Origin: Aureibacillus halotolerans
GTDB taxonomy: Bacteria; Bacillota; Bacilli; Bacillales; DSM-28697
Length of the DNA: 64,000 bases
NCBI RefSeq assembly: GCF_004363045.1
Contig: NZ_SNYJ01000001.1
Location: 259,218-323,217, forward strand
Reading direction: 5' to 3'
In this document: in pieces, positions 8,474 to 17,006 of the stretch
Position numbering within the stretch: position 1 is the first letter of the stretch
How the letters are laid out: each line of letters starts with the position of its first letter
Made by a program: the position numbers and the translations under genes
Notes under the pieces: generated by a model
What the model saw: only the letters and a program-made list of their open reading frames with translations
The model's database searches: none
What the model was told of the DNA's origin: nothing

Positions 8474-8976
8474 TAGAGCCCCATCAGGTAATGTAGATCT
8501 TATTTTATTTAGAAAAAAAGATGTGCGTGTTCTCTTATCGACCTTTTATGGTTTTACTTCATTCCTTAACCAAACGACATTCGTGTAAGAGGCACCAGGT
8601 CATCTACCTTGAAACATTGTACGTACTTGCCTTATTTGGTTGCCACACGGCTTTTTACCTTCTATAAGAGACCAAGCCACCATAAAACAATGTACGCAGA
8701 AACAAACATCAGCGTAGTCAACATGCGTAGACTCTAGTGGGATCAGCGCGAGCTGAAGATCCCCTCGGAAAGCAAGATTCCCAGGAAGCTGAAGCCGTGC
8801 CCCACAGAAAGCGAAGTTTGTTGACGGAGCGATCCATAAAGACCTCGTCATGTTTTCTTTACTGCTAGAGTCTCACTAGTTACCGCTTTTGGTTAGTGTA
8901 AAGAACGAATGAAATGAGATAAACCTTGTTGGTTCAATTTCGGCCATAACCAACGAAGGTAGTGGAAAGGGCACTA
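8474..8976. mobile_element. TIR-ended element C1, degenerate, with nested repeat B1
   Basis: The left end (from 8474, TAGAGCCCCATC followed by AGGTAATGTAGATCTTATTT) and the right end (GAAAGGGCACTA, 8965-8976) match the ends of element C2 at 26288-26590. An internal block near the right end (TCTCACTAGTTACCG at 8871-8885) also matches C2. It holds no open frame and carries a second repeat (8697-8801) inside it. The right end forms the stop codon of the nitronate monooxygenase gene. The rest of 8332-8973 shows nothing else. Confidence 0.6.
8697..8801 (+). repeat. Dispersed 105-bp repeat B1
   Basis: Aligned with 26853-26957 the two are the same length and match in most positions. Shared blocks include AACATCAGCGTAGTCAA, GAGCTGAAGATCCC, GGAAAGCAAGATTCC and AGGAAGCTGAAGCCGTGCC. 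It has no coding capacity of note. It lies inside element C1. Confidence 0.75.
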
Positions 8977-10038
8977 GCCATTCGAAACACGCTCAATCTG
9001 AGCGATTGTTTCGACCATCCATTCTGTGGCAGATTGTTTTTGACTTAAACGCGGATTTTGCCCACACCAAAGCGACATCAATTCCGGTCTATTACGTTTA
9101 GCTGCTTCTTTTCGAATGTCTTGTGTCAATGCATTCAGAATGGGATACCCCGGCAACGTGCCTTCATGCTCTTTCATCTTCTTACTAAATTGGTTTTGTA
9201 TTCCTCTTGCAGGTTTCCCACTAAACACTGACGTCATTACTGTTTGATCCTCTGTAGTGTTTAAAATGGCTTCCTTATGTTGCTCCTTGGCACCACTTTC
9301 CAAGCTGGTGACAAAAGCGGTGCCTAGCTGTGCCGCTTGGGCGCCTAAAACAAGAGAAGCAAAAATACCTCTACCGTCCATAATCCCACCCGCAGCAATC
9401 ACTGGGATACTGACTTGATCAACGACTTGGGGAATTAATGACATCGTCCCAATCATAGACGCTTCAAAGGCACCGTGAAAAGTGCCTCGATGCCCCCCAG
9501 CTTCACTGCCTTGGGCGACAATCATATCTACCCCACTCTCCTCATTCAGAACAGCTTCATTCACTGTGGTTGCGGTCCCAATTGTAATGATCTTTTTTTC
9601 CTTCAATACGTGAAGGCGTTCTTTTGAGGGGACGCCAAACGTAAAGCTGCACACTGGAACCTCATGGTTTAAAATCACTTCCATTTGTCTCTCAAAAAGC
9701 AAATCATCTTGGTTGAGAGTGGGTTTCGTTGTTAGTTGCAGTTCTTCCCTAAAGGCTCGTAACGATTGATTTGCATTGAGCAGTTCTTCATCGGTCACTT
9801 CTGGATATTCAGGGATAAAAACATTGACAGCGAACGGTTTTGTCGTCTGTTTTTTTATCTCAACGATGGCTTGGCTCATTTTTTCGGGACTCATGTACCC
9901 GGCACCCAACGTCCCTAATCCACCGGCGTTAGAAACGGCAGCGACTAATTCAGGCGTTGTCACCCCGCCAGCCATCCCCGCCTGAATGATTGGGTAGTTG
10001 ATCTTAAGCATCTGTGTTAGATTATTTTCATTCCACAT
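8974..10038 (-). CDS. Nitronate monooxygenase (NPD family)
   Basis: A 354-residue FMN-dependent TIM-barrel enzyme of the 2-nitropropane dioxygenase/nitronate monooxygenase family, like B. subtilis YrpB. The N-terminal PIIQAGMAGGVTTPELVAAV holds the FMN-binding start of the barrel. VAQGSEAGGHRG (about residues 175-186) carries the catalytic histidine. Then follow PVIAAGGIMDGRG and LGAQAAQLGTAF, the phosphate-binding part. It would oxidise propionate-3-nitronate or other alkyl nitronates to harmless products. AAAGGA lies upstream of the ATG. The TAG stop is supplied by the terminal inverted repeat of element C1, so the natural C-terminus may have been altered by insertion. It is divergent from the MFS gene. 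Confidence 0.87.
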   Translation of the reverse strand: MWNENNLTQMLKINYPIIQAGMAGGVTTPELVAAVSNAGGLGTLGAGYMSPEKMSQAIVEIKKQTTKPFAVNVFIPEYPEVTDEELLNANQSLRAFREELQLTTKPTLNQDDLLFERQMEVILNHEVPVCSFTFGVPSKERLHVLKEKKIITIGTATTVNEAVLNEESGVDMIVAQGSEAGGHRGTFHGAFEASMIGTMSLIPQVVDQVSIPVIAAGGIMDGRGIFASLVLGAQAAQLGTAFVTSLESGAKEQHKEAILNTTEDQTVMTSVFSGKPARGIQNQFSKKMKEHEGTLPGYPILNALTQDIRKEAAKRNRPELMSLWCGQNPRLSQKQSATEWMVETIAQIERVSNG

Positions 10039-10263
10039 GACATCAGATCCTTTCCATATCTATTTCACAATCAATTATAAGGAACACTCTACCTCTAACT
10101 AAAGAAAATTAAACGCATTGCATTAGAGGATAGCACAATGTTTCGTTTTGTAAATAATCCGAAAGGCGAAATTTTTAATTGAGTTTACGCTCAAACAGGA
10201 GTACGATAGATTGGAGAATTTCCCTTCATCACATCAAAAACAGCAAGAAAGGCAGGGCTTTGA

Positions 10264-11481
10264 TTGAGGAAAAGAAACGTACACCAAGAGCCATTGTGGA
10301 CTCGTTCCTTCACGATGCTCGTCATTGCCAATTTATTTGTTTTTATGAGCTTTCAAATGTTAATCCCTATCATGCCCCCTTATATTCAATCTCTTGGTGC
10401 AACTGAGTTAGAGATTGGACTTGTAACTACGCTATTTTCTGTTGGTGCTGTCATTATACGTCCCTTTATTGGGTATTTACTGAGCTATCGTGCACGTCGA
10501 TGGCTTGTCCTCATTGGTTCAATGTCACTTCTCATCATGACAATACTGTATCCATTGTCAAATATCGTCCTTGTCTTTTTAATGATCAGACTTTTCCATG
10601 GCATCGCCTGGGGATGGTCCACGACAGTGAACGGCACAGCGGCTGTGGACATCACACCAAATGCCCGCTTAGGCGAGGGGATGGGGTATTTTGGACTTTC
10701 AGTGACGATTGGGATGATTGTTGCGCCTGGGCTTGGAATTATTCTCTACAATCAGTATGACTTCAACGTTAATATAATTGTTTCAGCGATTCTCGGAGTT
10801 GCCGCATTTTTCATGCTTTCTACAATTAAATATTCCACACCTGAGGCCGTCGAAGCGACAAAAAAAGAGGATGTGCCCTTTTCGTTTCTAGGTTCCCTTG
10901 TTGAAAAAAATGGCTGGTATCCAGCGATTGTAACGTTATGCTCCACCTTTGCTTATGGCACGGTCGTGACCTTTATTATGATTTTTGCCGAAGACCGTGC
11001 GATTGAAAGTATTTTTCTGTTTTATGTAATGAACGCGATTGTTGCGACCATTGTCCGTCCGATCACAGGACGGTGGTTTGACCGTAGAGGACCTCGTGCC
11101 ATCGTCATTAGTTGTGCGTTTATTGCCTTTATCGCGATGTGGGTGCTCTCGTATACAACCTCATGGATTGGCATTTTAGTTGTTGGCTCTTTATTTGGAC
11201 TTGGCTTTGGCTCTCTAATGCCGGCATTGCAAGCCTGGGTGCTGTCGAAAGCATCATCTGAACGCAGAGGCGTCGCCAACGGAATGTACATGTCCTGTAT
11301 TGACCTTGGTATCGGCCTAAGTAGCTTAATTTTTGGGCTTATCGCTAGCTCCGTTCAAACAGGAACACTTTTTCAAATGTCGAGTGTATTTTTCCTCGTA
11401 GCCATTGCCCTTACCTGGAAGGCAGATAAAAATACAATTGATACAAGACCTCCTTCCTCACGTTCGGTGCAGCAGAGTTAA
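10264..11481 (+). CDS. MFS transporter
   Basis: A 405-residue major facilitator superfamily permease with about 12 membrane segments. The first cytoplasmic loop carries LSYRARRWLVLIG, in the place of the MFS motif A. The second half repeats it with GRWFDRRGPRAIVIS (about residues 270-285). It resembles YwoG/YfkF-type drug or metabolite exporters of Bacilli; the substrate is not readable. The start is TTG at 10264, with AAAGG about 12 bases upstream; a later ATG (10315) would remove the first helix. The 225-base gap to the divergent nitronate monooxygenase gene holds a short inverted repeat, TTGAG-N6-CTCAA (10179-10194), that could be an operator. Confidence 0.82.
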   Translation: MRKRNVHQEPLWTRSFTMLVIANLFVFMSFQMLIPIMPPYIQSLGATELEIGLVTTLFSVGAVIIRPFIGYLLSYRARRWLVLIGSMSLLIMTILYPLSNIVLVFLMIRLFHGIAWGWSTTVNGTAAVDITPNARLGEGMGYFGLSVTIGMIVAPGLGIILYNQYDFNVNIIVSAILGVAAFFMLSTIKYSTPEAVEATKKEDVPFSFLGSLVEKNGWYPAIVTLCSTFAYGTVVTFIMIFAEDRAIESIFLFYVMNAIVATIVRPITGRWFDRRGPRAIVISCAFIAFIAMWVLSYTTSWIGILVVGSLFGLGFGSLMPALQAWVLSKASSERRGVANGMYMSCIDLGIGLSSLIFGLIASSVQTGTLFQMSSVFFLVAIALTWKADKNTIDTRPPSSRSVQQS

Positions 11482-11493
11482 ATAAATCAATGG

Positions 11494-11533
11494 AAAAAGA
11501 ACGTGATCCCCTTGGGCACGTTCTTTTTTTTTT
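11494..11533 (+). terminator. Rho-independent terminator of the MFS gene
   Basis: AAAAAGAACGTG pairs with CACGTTCTTTTT, followed by a long T-run. It starts 12 bases past the stop codon. Confidence 0.85.
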
Positions 11534-11590
11534 GCTGCATTGTATTGACCTCTCGTACTTTGGTACATCATCTAGGCTATCTCGAAACCT

Positions 11591-11757
11591 CGGGCACGAA
11601 CCTCTAATTCCCGGGCACTCTTTGGTCTTTTTCGGGCACATCGGCGTGGAATCCGGACACTTACCGTTTAGTTTCGGACACTTGTCTTCCGTTCGGGCAC
11701 TCATTGATCTTTTTCGGGCACTTTACTTCTAAGGTCGGGCACTTCTGCGACCCCGAC
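11591..11757 (+). repeat. 21-bp periodic CGGGCAC array (copy 1, eight units)
   Basis: The core GGGCAC (GGACAC in two units) starts at 11592, 11613, 11634, 11655, 11676, 11695, 11716 and 11737. Steps are 21 bases except for one 19-base step. The bases between cores are variable and T/C-rich. The array fills the gap between two convergent genes. A cysteine-proline-rich open frame on the other strand is a by-product of the repeat. Confidence 0.8.
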
Positions 11758-11783
11758 CTACCAGCGGACGCCCCAATCTCTTA

Positions 11784-12236
11784 TCATTCGATGCCCCACT
11801 TTATAATCGGTTCTGCCTTCACTTCCACGTTGCCTTTTAACGCTCGTGTAATCATACAGGAAGCTTCCGCTTTGTGGGCAAGCCGCTCCACCTTTTTCTC
11901 AAGCTCTGGCGATTCTACTGCGGTAAACACGATGGTTGGCCGGTGGGTAATCTCTTTATAGGTGAATACGTTGTCTGTCACATCAACAAGAGCTTCTGAT
12001 TCGAGAGTAAGCGGTGCGACCGTAACATTCGAGCGTTCAAGCATCGCCGCTAGTGTAATGAGGAAGCATGTGGCAGCGGCGCCAAGCAGCATTTCGTCCG
12101 GATTCGTCCCTGCGCCCGGTCCGCCCATGCTTTTAGGAATGGATACTTTGGATTCAAGCTTTCCACAAGAGATGCGCCCTTCACTATTTCTACCGCCTTC
12201 CCAGCCTGCTTTCAAATGAAAGTGGTGAATCGCCAT
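11784..12236 (-). CDS. OsmC/Ohr family peroxide-detoxifying protein
   Basis: A 150-residue OsmC-like protein, the same length as B. subtilis YmaD. The two redox cysteines are visible in LGAAATCFLITLAAML (about residue 57) and HKAEASCMITRAL (about residue 126). Members reduce organic hydroperoxides with a thiol cofactor such as bacillithiol or a lipoyl protein. The ribosome site AAGGAG lies in the last codons of topB, 9 bases before the ATG. The two genes are therefore probably transcribed together and translationally coupled. The downstream side is the CGGGCAC array. Confidence 0.85.
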   Translation of the reverse strand: MAIHHFHLKAGWEGGRNSEGRISCGKLESKVSIPKSMGGPGAGTNPDEMLLGAAATCFLITLAAMLERSNVTVAPLTLESEALVDVTDNVFTYKEITHRPTIVFTAVESPELEKKVERLAHKAEASCMITRALKGNVEVKAEPIIKWGIE

Positions 12237-12242
12237 TCATTC

Positions 12243-14441
12243 TCACTCCTTCTTCGTCGTTTGTTTTGATGATCGCTTTGGTTTAGCAAATTCAAACCCT
12301 AAACTTCCTTTTTCCCTGTCTTTCCATACGAGGTAGGCATCAAATGATGATTTACCTTTGAACCCTTTAATAAGCGAAGATTTTCCATTAGTGAGAAGCT
12401 TTTTGACTGCCGCTGCTGTAATCGATTTTCCTAAAATCGTCTTGCTCAACGTGAACGGGCATTTTGTTGTGCTAAATTGATCACAGCCATACAGTTTTCC
12501 TTTGTCAACGACGTTCCCCCCACATGTGGGGCAAGAACCCAGAGGCTCTTTTGAAGACAATTGCGTTTGCCGTGTCCTTGGAGGAGATGCGTTTTGTTTT
12601 TGTTCTAATGGCTGAACGATCCAGCCCGAGGATGCTTGAACCGCATCTGTCACGAGCTTGCTGGCAAATTTTCTAGATTGCATAATAAACTGTTCTGAGG
12701 ACGCCTTGCCTGAGCCAATTTCCTTCAACCGTTTCTCCCATCGTGCCGTGAGCTCTGGTGAGGCTAAGACGGTGTCTCCTATACAGTTAATAAGCACATG
12801 CGCTTTTTCCGTCGGGACGATGCGATGCTTTTGAAGCGTAATATACTCCAGCGCTTTGAGACGTTCAATAATGGCTGAACGAGTGCTCTCTTCACCAATG
12901 CCTGAGGCTTCTTTCAGAACTCGTCCAAGCTGCTTGTCTTCAATTGCCTGACCGGCATTTTTCATTGCCGTGATTAAGTCCCCTTCTGTATACCGCTTTG
13001 GTGGCTCTGTTTTTCCTTCTTTGACATTCATTTTTCTCGAAATACCAGTCATTCCTTCTATCACATCGGGCAGCGGTTTCGACGATGGCGTTTCCTCTGC
13101 AAACAACACCTTCCGCCATCCAGGCTCTAACAGCTGCTTGCTTTTTGACAAGAAGGTTCGCTCTGCACACAATGTCGTGATGTTGCGATGACTGTATTTC
13201 GCAGGTGCACAGTGAGCCGCAATAAAGGAACGGACTACAAGATCATACATAGCGGCCTCATCTTTCCCAAGCCTGTCCATCTTCGGCATTTTCTCAGTAG
13301 GTAGGATAGCATGATGATCCGTCACTTTTTTGGCGTTCACATAGCGACGATCTGTCGCAATCGATCGTGTTGTATGGATCAGCAAATCAGCAAAAGTCTG
13401 CTGTTGTCCTAATTTTTTCAGGATCTCTGGAAACGTCGCTGCTTCCGCTGCTGTCACAAACGGGCTGTCTGTTCGCGGATAAGAAATATACGATCGCTCG
13501 TACAGCTTCTGTAAAAGTTGAAGTGTCTTCTTGGCTCCATATTTATACCGTTTATTCGCCAACGCCTGCAGTGAAGACAAGCTATGAAGATTCGGTGGTT
13601 GCAGCTGCTTTGTTTCATGCGTTGCCGAGGTGATTTGGCTCGGCTGATTGACGGCCTCATTCGCATGCTTTTCTGCTTCTTCTTTAGATACGAATCTCGT
13701 GCCTCCTTCGCGCTGCAATGTGCCTTCATAAACGTTGCCTTCCACGTCAAACGTACCAATCACTTCATAAAAAAGCTCTTCAGTAAACGCCTGAATGGCT
13801 TTTTCCCGTTGCACAATTAAGGCTAGAGTTGGCGTTTGCACACGTCCTGTCGCGTACACTTCACGAGCTTGCTGCTGTTGACGTAGAAGTAATGTATAGG
13901 CACGGCTTGTATTCATTCCGACAAGCCAATCCGCATAACTTCGGGCTAATGCCTCTTCATATAGTGGTCGTGTCGCCTCGATATCAAGCAGATTAGAAAA
14001 CGCATCCTTCACCGCTTGAGGTGTCAGGCTTTGTGTCCAAAGTCGTTTCATAGGTTTTTTCACGCCGGTCATGCGGACGACGAGCTGAACGATAAGCTCC
14101 CCCTCACGTCCTGGGTCTCCTGCCGCAATAATCGTGCGCACACTCGGGTCGCGAAGTACCGTTTTTATTGATTGAAAACGTTTTGCACGACCGCGTACCA
14201 TTTTGTATTGAAATTGATCTGGCAACATCGGCAAATGATCAAGTGACCACCGCTTCCATTGCCCATTCAACTCATGGGGCGATTTAATTTCAAACAAATG
14301 ACCTGCACACCACACAATTTTCGCGCCTTGTGGGAACTGTTCACACGGGCGAATAATGATTACATCTTTTTGTTTTTGATGTGAAAAAGGCGCTGCCAAT
14401 GCTTCTGCCTGGCTCGCTTTTTCAGCCACTATGGCATCCAT
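12243..14441 (-). CDS. topB: DNA topoisomerase III (type IA)
   Basis: A 732-residue type IA topoisomerase that relaxes and decatenates DNA through a tyrosine-linked single-strand break. The N-terminal Toprim part has AEKAS and the acidic DPGREGE (about residue 94). The active-site region is SYISYPRTDSPF (about residues 310-320). A C-terminal zinc-binding part follows (CPTCGGNVVDKGKLYGC). The ATG at 14441 has GAGGGG 6 bases upstream; the longer frame to 14477 does not fit the family. The usual EKPS of the N-terminus reads EKAS, and the first strand-turn region is divergent, so this may be a second topB-like enzyme rather than the housekeeping one. It is followed by osmC. Confidence 0.9.
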   Translation of the reverse strand: MDAIVAEKASQAEALAAPFSHQKQKDVIIIRPCEQFPQGAKIVWCAGHLFEIKSPHELNGQWKRWSLDHLPMLPDQFQYKMVRGRAKRFQSIKTVLRDPSVRTIIAAGDPGREGELIVQLVVRMTGVKKPMKRLWTQSLTPQAVKDAFSNLLDIEATRPLYEEALARSYADWLVGMNTSRAYTLLLRQQQQAREVYATGRVQTPTLALIVQREKAIQAFTEELFYEVIGTFDVEGNVYEGTLQREGGTRFVSKEEAEKHANEAVNQPSQITSATHETKQLQPPNLHSLSSLQALANKRYKYGAKKTLQLLQKLYERSYISYPRTDSPFVTAAEAATFPEILKKLGQQQTFADLLIHTTRSIATDRRYVNAKKVTDHHAILPTEKMPKMDRLGKDEAAMYDLVVRSFIAAHCAPAKYSHRNITTLCAERTFLSKSKQLLEPGWRKVLFAEETPSSKPLPDVIEGMTGISRKMNVKEGKTEPPKRYTEGDLITAMKNAGQAIEDKQLGRVLKEASGIGEESTRSAIIERLKALEYITLQKHRIVPTEKAHVLINCIGDTVLASPELTARWEKRLKEIGSGKASSEQFIMQSRKFASKLVTDAVQASSGWIVQPLEQKQNASPPRTRQTQLSSKEPLGSCPTCGGNVVDKGKLYGCDQFSTTKCPFTLSKTILGKSITAAAVKKLLTNGKSSLIKGFKGKSSFDAYLVWKDREKGSLGFEFAKPKRSSKQTTKKE

Positions 14442-14549
14442 ATGACCCCTCACTCTCTCTTCTATGTAGTGTAGCATGTTTGAAACGGACTGTCTGAGAC
14501 AATCTCTTTTACAAGTTGGTGTCTATTTCGTGAACAGTGAACAAATCGA

Positions 14550-14596
14550 TTGCATTGAGATAGATTCTCATTTAACATAAATGAGAAAAGTTCTCA
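14550..14596 (+). promoter_or_regulatory. Sigma-A promoter with tandem Fur-like boxes
   Basis: TTGCAT (14550-14555), a 17-base spacer and TAACAT (14573-14578) form a sigma-A promoter. The spacer contains the palindrome TGAGATAGATTCTCA (14556-14570). A second palindrome, TGAGAAAAGTTCTCA, lies at 14582-14596. Both fit the 7-1-7 Fur box pattern at about 10-11 of 14 positions. This predicts iron-dependent repression of the flavodoxin gene that follows. Confidence 0.65.
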
Positions 14597-14617
14597 AATA
14601 AAAGGAGCGACCCTACG

Positions 14618-15088
14618 ATGAAAATTCTTGTTGCCTATGTGAGCATGTCTGGTTCAACAGAAGAGATTTCGGAACTGATTGTCGAAGGCATTGAAGCGGC
14701 AGGACATTCTGCGGAGCGAATTCATATTGAAGAAGAAGGACTAGAGGCAAAAGCATTGGCGGCGTATGACGGCATCCTTATTGGTTCTTATACGTATGGA
14801 AACGGAGATCTCCCTTATGAAATGGACGATTTTTATGACGATTTAAACGATGTTGAGTTAGCACATACCACCTTCGCAGTGTTCGGCTCATGTGACTCCG
14901 CGTATGAAATATATGGAGGAGCTGTGGATACATTAGAGAAGAAGTTGATCGACTGTGGAAGTGTTCAGCTTCAGTCCTCGTTAAAGGTGGAGCTGGCGCC
15001 GATGGGAGAAGAGATGGAGGCTTGCAGACAGTACGGCAGGCAGTTTGCGGAACGATTGCATGAGACGAAAACAACGCAACAAAAATGA
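14618..15088 (+). CDS. Flavodoxin
   Basis: A 156-residue flavodoxin, a cytoplasmic FMN electron carrier. The phosphate-binding loop reads SMSGSTEEI at residues 9-17. FMN-ring loops are GSYTYGNGDLPYEM (about 57-70) and FGSCDSAYEIYGGA (about 90-103). The length is the family norm, and it is closest in kind to YkuN/YkuP. In B. subtilis these flavodoxins replace ferredoxin under iron starvation and are Fur-regulated, which agrees with the two Fur-like boxes in the promoter. AAAGGAG precedes the ATG. No partner gene is adjacent. Confidence 0.9.
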   Translation: MKILVAYVSMSGSTEEISELIVEGIEAAGHSAERIHIEEEGLEAKALAAYDGILIGSYTYGNGDLPYEMDDFYDDLNDVELAHTTFAVFGSCDSAYEIYGGAVDTLEKKLIDCGSVQLQSSLKVELAPMGEEMEACRQYGRQFAERLHETKTTQQK

Positions 15089-15186
15089 TTAATTCTATCC
15101 AAAACACACCGTTCAACACTCATAAAGAATTATCCATATGATACCATGAGAAAAGGATTCCGTATAGCTTAGGGAGGCGACGATAC

Positions 15187-15414
15187 GTGCTTTTTAAAGC
15201 AATCAAATCCGTAGATCAAAAATCTACGAGTCAAGCTTTTTTTATCTCTTGGGTCACATGGGGTGTGCTGATACTTATCAATGTCAGCTACGAAGGTTTT
15301 TACGAAACGCCACTGATTTCAAGCCTACTTCTCTTTTGGAGCGGGTTAATCGTCTTTTTTCTTAGCGATTTTCTATTAAAAATACATGCGAGAAGACGAG
15401 TAAAAGCACATTGA
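15187..15414 (+). CDS. Small two-helix membrane protein
   Basis: A 75-residue protein of unknown function. Two hydrophobic helices (about residues 18-34 and 43-64) are separated by a short polar turn, and the tail is basic (KIHARRRVKAH), so both ends probably face the cytoplasm. The start is GTG at 15187 with AGGGAGG upstream at good distance, which supports a real gene. No family was recognised. It lies between the flavodoxin and asparaginase genes with separate spacing on both sides. Confidence 0.6.
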   Translation: MLFKAIKSVDQKSTSQAFFISWVTWGVLILINVSYEGFYETPLISSLLLFWSGLIVFFLSDFLLKIHARRRVKAH

Positions 15415-15569
15415 TGGGGATCTTCAACTCTTGTTTCCCTCGTATCTTTTGAAATATAATCACCATGCGATATCTCGTTAACAATTCTGACATAATTTAC
15501 ACAACATACGCCTTCTGATGATACACTTCTTTACACAACACTATGTTTCTATCAGGAGGAATGATATGT

Positions 15570-16667
15570 ATGATAATGATGAAAAAACGTGTGGTTGCCC
15601 TCGGTCTAGCTTTTAGTCTAGCAATTCCTGCATCAACAGGGTTCGCAGCCTCTTCAACATCATCCGTTCAGGATCTGTTAGGGATGCAGGAAGAATCGCT
15701 TCCTAATGTTAAGATTCTTGCAACAGGAGGTACGATCGCTGGGTCTGCCGCGTCAAATACTGCGACAACAGGGTATACGGCAGGCGCTATTGGCGTGGAA
15801 ACACTCATTGATGCCGTACCAGAACTTACCGATATCGCAACGATTAGCGGTGAACAGATCGCTAATGTAGGCAGCCCAAATATCGATACAGACGTGTTGC
15901 TAACACTTGCGAAACGTGTAAATGTACTACTTGCACAAGATGATACAGATGGCATTGTGATCACTCATGGTACCGACACACTTGAAGAAACCGCTTTTTT
16001 CTTACATATGACAGTGAAATCAGACAAGCCTGTAGTCGTTGTTGGTGCAATGCGACCTGCAACAGCTATTTCTGCTGACGGGCCTATGAATTTATATAAT
16101 GCCGTCAAGGTCGCAGGCGCTGAAAAATCAGTCGGCAAAGGGGTCTTGGTTGTTCTTAATGACCGCATTGGGTCAGCCAGAATGATCTCAAAAACAAATA
16201 CAACGATGCTCGATACATTCCAGAGTGAAGAATATGGGTTTTTAGGCGCTATCGCTGGTGGTGAAATACATTATTATCAAGAGATGCTTCGAAAGCACAC
16301 GACAGAAACACCATTTGATGTGAGTGAATTGACGGAACTGCCTCAAGTCGATATTTTGTACGGGTACCAAAACATGCCTTCTTATCTCTTTGAAGCGGCA
16401 GCTGCAAATGGAGCTGATGGGATTGTAACTGCTGGGTCTGGCAACGGGTCCTTGTCGTCCATCGGATCAGAGGTGGTGAAGAAAGTCATTGAAAAGGGAA
16501 TCCCTGTCGTCAGAGCCTCACGCGTTGGCAATGGCATCGTTACAGAAACGTCAAACGGAATTGCAGCGGATTCCTTAAACCCGCAAAAAGCACGTATTTT
16601 ACTTATGCTCGCGCTTACTGAAACCGATGACCCAGAAGTTATTGAGCAATACTTTAACGAATTTTAA
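15570..16667 (+). CDS. ansZ: L-asparaginase type II, exported
   Basis: A protein of about 365 residues that hydrolyses L-asparagine to aspartate and ammonia. A signal peptide ([20 protein letters not shown], cleavage probably after GFA) directs export. The first threonine nucleophile lies in [12 protein letters not shown] and the second catalytic triad in [29 protein letters not shown] carries the third conserved block. AGGAGG ends 10 bases before the ATG at 15570; the ATG at 15561 is too close and 15543 lies ahead of the ribosome site. The features match AnsZ of B. subtilis, the high-affinity exported form. A terminator follows at 16680. Confidence 0.9.
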   Translation: MIMMKKRVVALGLAFSLAIPASTGFAASSTSSVQDLLGMQEESLPNVKILATGGTIAGSAASNTATTGYTAGAIGVETLIDAVPELTDIATISGEQIANVGSPNIDTDVLLTLAKRVNVLLAQDDTDGIVITHGTDTLEETAFFLHMTVKSDKPVVVVGAMRPATAISADGPMNLYNAVKVAGAEKSVGKGVLVVLNDRIGSARMISKTNTTMLDTFQSEEYGFLGAIAGGEIHYYQEMLRKHTTETPFDVSELTELPQVDILYGYQNMPSYLFEAAAANGADGIVTAGSGNGSLSSIGSEVVKKVIEKGIPVVRASRVGNGIVTETSNGIAADSLNPQKARILLMLALTETDDPEVIEQYFNEF

Positions 16668-16679
16668 TTGAAAACAAAT

Positions 16680-16710
16680 GGCTGTCCGAGGTGAACTCCT
16701 TCGGACAGCC
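16680..16710 (+). terminator. Terminator after ansZ
   Basis: GGCTGTCCGA and TCGGACAGCC form a perfect 10-bp stem with an 11-base loop, followed by a moderately T-rich stretch. Confidence 0.75.
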
Positions 16711-17006
16711 ATTCATTATTTCTTGGGAAATAATTGTCGAATGATCATGCGTCCATTCGATTATCAAAGGGATATCATGCCCCTGTGACATGCGCCGCTT
16801 CGTTTTTTCAAATCGACATGTGACAAGCGAACATTGCCCAAAGATAGCTTTTTTCGATCCCACCAGCTGCCCTCGTCATTCAAATGACCTTCTTTCTGTA
16901 TAAGTAAAGGATTGACTTCACCAAAAAACGACATGTTCAATATGAGGAACATTCTTTTACAGCTGCCGTTTGACATGATACGATAATTGAAAATGAGGTG
17001 ATGAAG
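16711..17006. other. Intergenic region without recognised features
   Basis: About 300 bases between ansZ and the PfpI-like gene. Only short minus-strand frames without ribosome sites are present, and no clear promoter, repeat or RNA element was found. The promoter of the PfpI-like gene should lie at its right end. Confidence 0.5.

Noticed and set aside
11411-11704. Minus-strand frame of 97 codons rich in Cys-Pro repeats
   Set aside because: It is the translation of the 21-bp CGGGCAC array; there is no ribosome site and the repeat, not a protein, explains the pattern.
16654-16976. Two minus-strand frames of about 70 codons in the gap before the PfpI-like gene
   Set aside because: No ribosome site, overlap with the ansZ terminator and no recognisable family.
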